A stretch of DNA of 64,000 nt from assembly GCF_013280595.1 (NCBI RefSeq), contig NZ_JAAATY010000002.1, forward strand, positions 186,001 to 250,000, read 5' to 3'. The notes below the pieces were generated by a model. The model was not told the DNA's origin, did no database searches, and worked only from the letters and a program-made list of their open reading frames with translations. The DNA comes from Kibdelosporangium persicum (GTDB lineage: Bacteria; Actinomycetota; Actinomycetes; Mycobacteriales; Pseudonocardiaceae). Shown one piece after another: positions 61,263-64,000 of the stretch. The first letter of the stretch is position 1; every line of letters begins with the position of its first letter. The translations under genes and the position numbers were made by a program.

Positions 61263-61418
61263 TGTGGACAACTGAGTTTCGGGACGGTCTCGATGTGGTC
61301 TCGTCCCCAGGCTGTGCACAGACTTGTCCACAAGCTGTGGACAAGTTCGGGGACACCCAGCTCAGCTCGGTGCACCAATCGTCACAACGGTCACAGGGAC
61401 CCCACCGCCTGTGGACAA
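61263..61418. promoter_or_regulatory. Cluster of DnaA boxes
   Basis: Exact 9-mers TTGTCCACA/TGTGGACAA at 61263-61271, 61324-61332, 61336-61344 and 61410-61418, with a near match TGTGCACAG at 61313-61321. Boxes two and three form an inverted pair 3 bp apart. No dnaA or dnaN gene is nearby and there is no AT-rich unwinding region, so this is a non-oriC cluster. Confidence 0.7.
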
Positions 61419-61505
61419 CTCCAGGTCTCGGCCCGACGGGAACCGGCGGGGCCTATCGTGAGTCCAACTCCGCGAAACGAGACCTACTTCACCCGAGGGG
61501 GAGCG

Positions 61506-62171
61506 GTGTACGACGACGCCGACCAGGACAACACCACCAGCGCCGGTCATGGCGACGAGATGACCGTGACCGTCGACGGTGAGCAGTACGAGCTCGAGAC
61601 CGAATTCGACCTCAACAAGGACGGCGACAACGACACCGCGATCGTCACCGCGGACGACGGCAGCCAGGTCGCCTTCACCGACTCCGACAACGACGGCGAC
61701 GCCGACGTGGCGGTGGAGCTGGACGACAAGGGCAACGTCGTCGGCGCCGCCCGTTACGACAGCGCCAGCGGCGAATGGGTGCCGATCGACCCGAAGACCG
61801 GTGAGGCCACCACCGGCTCCGGCGGCGCGGGCCACGAGTCCGGCGCGGGCTCCGGCGGCCCGGCGTCGGCCGCGGGCGAGGACATCACTGTGGACGTTCC
61901 GGACGAGGCCGAGGACATGAGCGCCGGAGCGGCCACAGTGGACATGAACAAGGACGGCAAGAACGACACAGCGGTCGTGCAGTCCGAGGACGGCGACCTC
62001 TACGCGTTCACCGACGCCGACGGGGACGGCGAAGCCGACCAGATGACCGTGATCGAGTCCGATGGCAGCGTGACGATCTCGCAGCACACCGGCGAGGACG
62101 AGTGGGCCGAGGTGGAGAAGGGGCACCTGGACTCCCAGGGCAACTACGTCCCGGACACCCAGCGCGGCTGA
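61506..62171 (+). CDS. Acidic Asp-rich repeat protein (EF-hand/thrombospondin-3-like)
   Basis: 221 residues from GTG with GAGGGGGAG upstream. Two copies of a ~50-residue unit: FDLNKDGDNDTAIVTADDGSQVAF with TDSDNDGDADVAVE, and VDMNKDGKNDTAVVQSEDGDLYAF with TDADGDGEADQMTV. Each has DxDxDG-type loops that should bind Ca2+. A Gly/Ser-rich linker divides them. No signal peptide, so its location is unclear. Extremely acidic. Its promoter region contains the DnaA-box cluster. Confidence 0.8.
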   Translation: MYDDADQDNTTSAGHGDEMTVTVDGEQYELETEFDLNKDGDNDTAIVTADDGSQVAFTDSDNDGDADVAVELDDKGNVVGAARYDSASGEWVPIDPKTGEATTGSGGAGHESGAGSGGPASAAGEDITVDVPDEAEDMSAGAATVDMNKDGKNDTAVVQSEDGDLYAFTDADGDGEADQMTVIESDGSVTISQHTGEDEWAEVEKGHLDSQGNYVPDTQRG

Positions 62172-62181
62172 CCTGACCCCG

Positions 62182-62214
62182 ACGGCCCGTTCGTGCGAGT
62201 CACGAACGGGCCGT
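62182..62214. terminator. Hairpin terminator after acidic-repeat gene
   Basis: Perfect 14-bp stem ACGGCCCGTTCGTG / CACGAACGGGCCGT with a 5-nt loop, 10 bp past the stop. No U-tract. Confidence 0.7.
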
Positions 62215-62659
62215 TCGTGACTCCGGGTCCGATTCGACGCAATAGCCTTGCAGCACAAGGGAACTTGACGAAGTGGCGGCGGCCACAATGCTTTCGCCGG
62301 ACTCCGGCAAAAGCATGATGAAACTCCGCGAATCAACTGAACCGATTTCCTGAACCGATCCGGAATGCACGGCCGACCGGAAGATTTCCCGGACAACCCG
62401 GGTCATGTGGGAAAGCACACGTACGCATTCGAGTGCTGAATCGATCCCCTTATCGGTCCGGTGAGGCAACCCACACGCCAGCTGTCGTTTAAGTGGCCGT
62501 CACCTGGTTAACCTCGCTTCATCCCTTTTCACGGCACGCCCATCTCCTCCTCCAGGTGGGTGGGCGAAGCCATTGGTGAGGACGTCGAAGTCCCCGCGCT
62601 AGCAAGACAACGGCGTCTGTCGCGGGCTTTGAACTCCCAGGTTCAGGAGACGAGGCGAG
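62215..62659. other. Intergenic region upstream of pckG
   Basis: About 445 bp. An imperfect hairpin at 62289-62315 (TGCTTTCGCCGGA / TCCGGCAAAAGCA, one mismatch) may be regulatory. A minus-strand open frame (62200-62469) has weak codon bias and no ribosome site and is not called. pckG promoter not identified. Confidence 0.35.
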
Positions 62660-64000
62660 ATGACCGCATTGGCCATTCCAGGTCTGGATACCGCACCGAC
62701 GACGCACCAAAGGCTTCTCGAGTGGGTGCACGAGGTCGCCGAGCTGACCACACCGGACCGAGTGGTGTGGGCGGACGGTTCGGACGAGGAGTGGGACCGG
62801 CTCACCGCGAAACTTGTCGAAGCCGGAACGTTCACACCGCTCAAGCAGAAACCCAACTCGTTCTGGGCCGCTTCGGATCCCGGCGACGTCGCCAGGGTCG
62901 AGGAGCGGACGTTCATCTGTTCGGTCGACCCGCAGGACGCGGGCCCGACCAACAACTGGATGGACCCGGCCGAGATGAAGGCCACCATGACCGAGCTCTA
63001 CCGGGGCTGCATGCGTGGCCGCACCATGTACGTGATCCCGTTCTGCATGGGCCCGCTCGAGGCGGAGAAACCCATGCTGGGTGTGGAGATCACCGACTCG
63101 GAGTACGTCGTCGTGTCCATGCGAGTGATGACCCGTATGGGTTCGAAGGCGTTGGCCAAGTTCGGTGAGGACGCGGACTTCGTGCCGTGCCTGCACTCCG
63201 TCGGCGCGCCGCTCGAAGACGGCAGGCAGGACGTCGCGTGGCCGGCGAACGAGACCAAGTACATCAGCCACTTCCCGGAGACCCGCGAGATCTGGAGCTA
63301 CGGCTCCGGCTACGGCGGAAACGCGTTGCTGGGCAAGAAGTGCTACTCGCTGCGGATCGCCTCGGTGATCGGCCGCGACGAGGGCTGGCTGGCCGAGCAC
63401 ATGCTGATCCTCAAGCTGATCTCGCCGGAGAACAAGGTCTACTACATCGCCGCGGCCTTCCCCAGCGCCTGCGGCAAGACGAACCTGGCCATGCTCGAGC
63501 CGACCATCCCCGGCTGGCGGGTCGAGACGCTCGGCGACGACATCGCGTGGATGCGGTTCGGTGAGGACGGCCGGCTGTACGCGGTCAACCCGGAAGCCGG
63601 CTTCTTCGGCGTGGCACCGGGCACGGACTGGCACACCAACCCGAACGCGATGCGCACCATCGAGCGTGGCAACACGGTCTTCACCAACGTCGCGCTGACC
63701 GACGACGGCGACATCTGGTGGGAAGGCATGGGTGAGCCGCCCGCCCACCTGACGAGCTGGAAGAAGCAGGACTGGACGCCCGACTCGGACGAGCCGTCCA
63801 GCCACCCGAACTCGCGGTACTGCACGCCGATGGCACAGTGCCCGATCCTGGCACCGGAGTGGGACGACCCGAAGGGCGTGCCGATCTCGGCGATCTTCTT
63901 CGGTGGCCGCCGTAAGGACACCATCCCGCTGGTGACCGAGTCCCGCGACTGGAACCACGGCACCTTCATGGGCGCGACGCTGTCGAGCGAGACGACAGCG
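62660..64000 (+). CDS. pckG: Phosphoenolpyruvate carboxykinase (GTP), partial
   Basis: First 447 residues; the right edge cuts off about 160 more. ATG preceded by AGGAGACGAGGCGAG. GTP-type enzyme: [13 protein letters not shown] holds the P-loop and reactive Cys, [18 protein letters not shown] and WMDPAEM are family blocks. Converts oxaloacetate to PEP for gluconeogenesis, fitting growth on fatty acids or acids supplied by MctP. Single gene on the plus strand. Confidence 0.96.
   Translation, partial: MTALAIPGLDTAPTTHQRLLEWVHEVAELTTPDRVVWADGSDEEWDRLTAKLVEAGTFTPLKQKPNSFWAASDPGDVARVEERTFICSVDPQDAGPTNNWMDPAEMKATMTELYRGCMRGRTMYVIPFCMGPLEAEKPMLGVEITDSEYVVVSMRVMTRMGSKALAKFGEDADFVPCLHSVGAPLEDGRQDVAWPANETKYISHFPETREIWSYGSGYGGNALLGKKCYSLRIASVIGRDEGWLAEHMLILKLISPENKVYYIAAAFPSACGKTNLAMLEPTIPGWRVETLGDDIAWMRFGEDGRLYAVNPEAGFFGVAPGTDWHTNPNAMRTIERGNTVFTNVALTDDGDIWWEGMGEPPAHLTSWKKQDWTPDSDEPSSHPNSRYCTPMAQCPILAPEWDDPKGVPISAIFFGGRRKDTIPLVTESRDWNHGTFMGATLSSETTA

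Noticed and set aside
61263-61418. Replication origin
   Set aside because: Only four boxes, no AT-rich region, and no dnaA, dnaN or gyrase genes nearby.
62200-62469. 89-codon minus-strand frame upstream of pckG
   Set aside because: TTG start without ribosome site and weak third-position GC; its end inside the terminator is suggestive but not enough.

Overview
The window is high-GC actinomycete DNA. Likely order Pseudonocardiales (inference): tRNA-Gly(CCC) next to a dCTP deaminase, an F420-type luciferase-like oxidoreductase, homologues of the mycobacterial htdX-fabG4-fadA2 and fadE5 genes, a GTP-type PEP carboxykinase, many GTG starts and several candidate leaderless genes. No dnaA, rRNA, CRISPR or phage structural genes are present.

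Layout. (1) 1-9400 is a catabolic block. A minus-strand molybdenum-hydroxylase set (two large subunits, a 2Fe-2S subunit and an FAD subunit; the second large subunit is cut by the left edge) diverges from a plus-strand set: enoyl-CoA hydratase, a one-chain fusion of a MatB-like acyl-CoA synthetase to an amidase-signature domain, an atypical SDR, a CoxG-like protein and an alpha/beta hydrolase. The set looks built to hydroxylate a substrate, release an amide nitrogen and make a CoA thioester. (2) 9660-15843 is a 6.2 kb island in tRNA-Gly(CCC), bracketed by 172-bp direct repeats (170/172 identical). It carries a GntR-HAD pair, three genes typical of actinomycete integrative elements and an AT-richer overlapping three-gene operon (HNH nuclease, unknown two-half protein, minimal nucleotidyltransferase) that looks like an undescribed defence module. 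No integrase is visible. (3) 15929-24194: dcd, a diguanylate cyclase, an MFS exporter, a sodium:solute symporter, SnoaL-like and LLM proteins and a LuxR-type regulator. (4) 24356-37880: fadE5-like dehydrogenase, VanW-like protein, GroES-like protein, NHL-thioredoxin, NYN protein, beta-helix membrane protein, amino-acid ABC transporter, ADP-ribosylglycohydrolase and endonuclease V. (5) 37842-46949: M20 peptidase, a complete E1alpha-E1beta-E2 2-oxoacid dehydrogenase operon, and regulators. (6) 46981-53287: SCP2 protein, TetR regulator, WYL regulator, htdX-fabG4 and divergent fadA2. (7) 53406-64000: AAA-type ATPase, a 22-bp tandem repeat, ROK kinase, MarR-GNAT fusion, MctP-type symporter with DUF3311 partner, lipoproteins, a DnaA-box cluster, an acidic Asp-rich repeat protein and pckG (cut by the right edge).

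Non-coding signals link distant parts. A TACT-N4-AGTA palindrome lies before fadE5, between the SCP2 and TetR genes, and between fabG4 and fadA2, suggesting one TetR lipid regulon. A 50-bp palindrome occurs twice as a terminator and supplies the last codons of both adjoining genes. A TGGTATA-type element occurs at two points of the catabolic operon. Four exact DnaA-box 9-mers cluster in 156 bp far from any dnaA gene.
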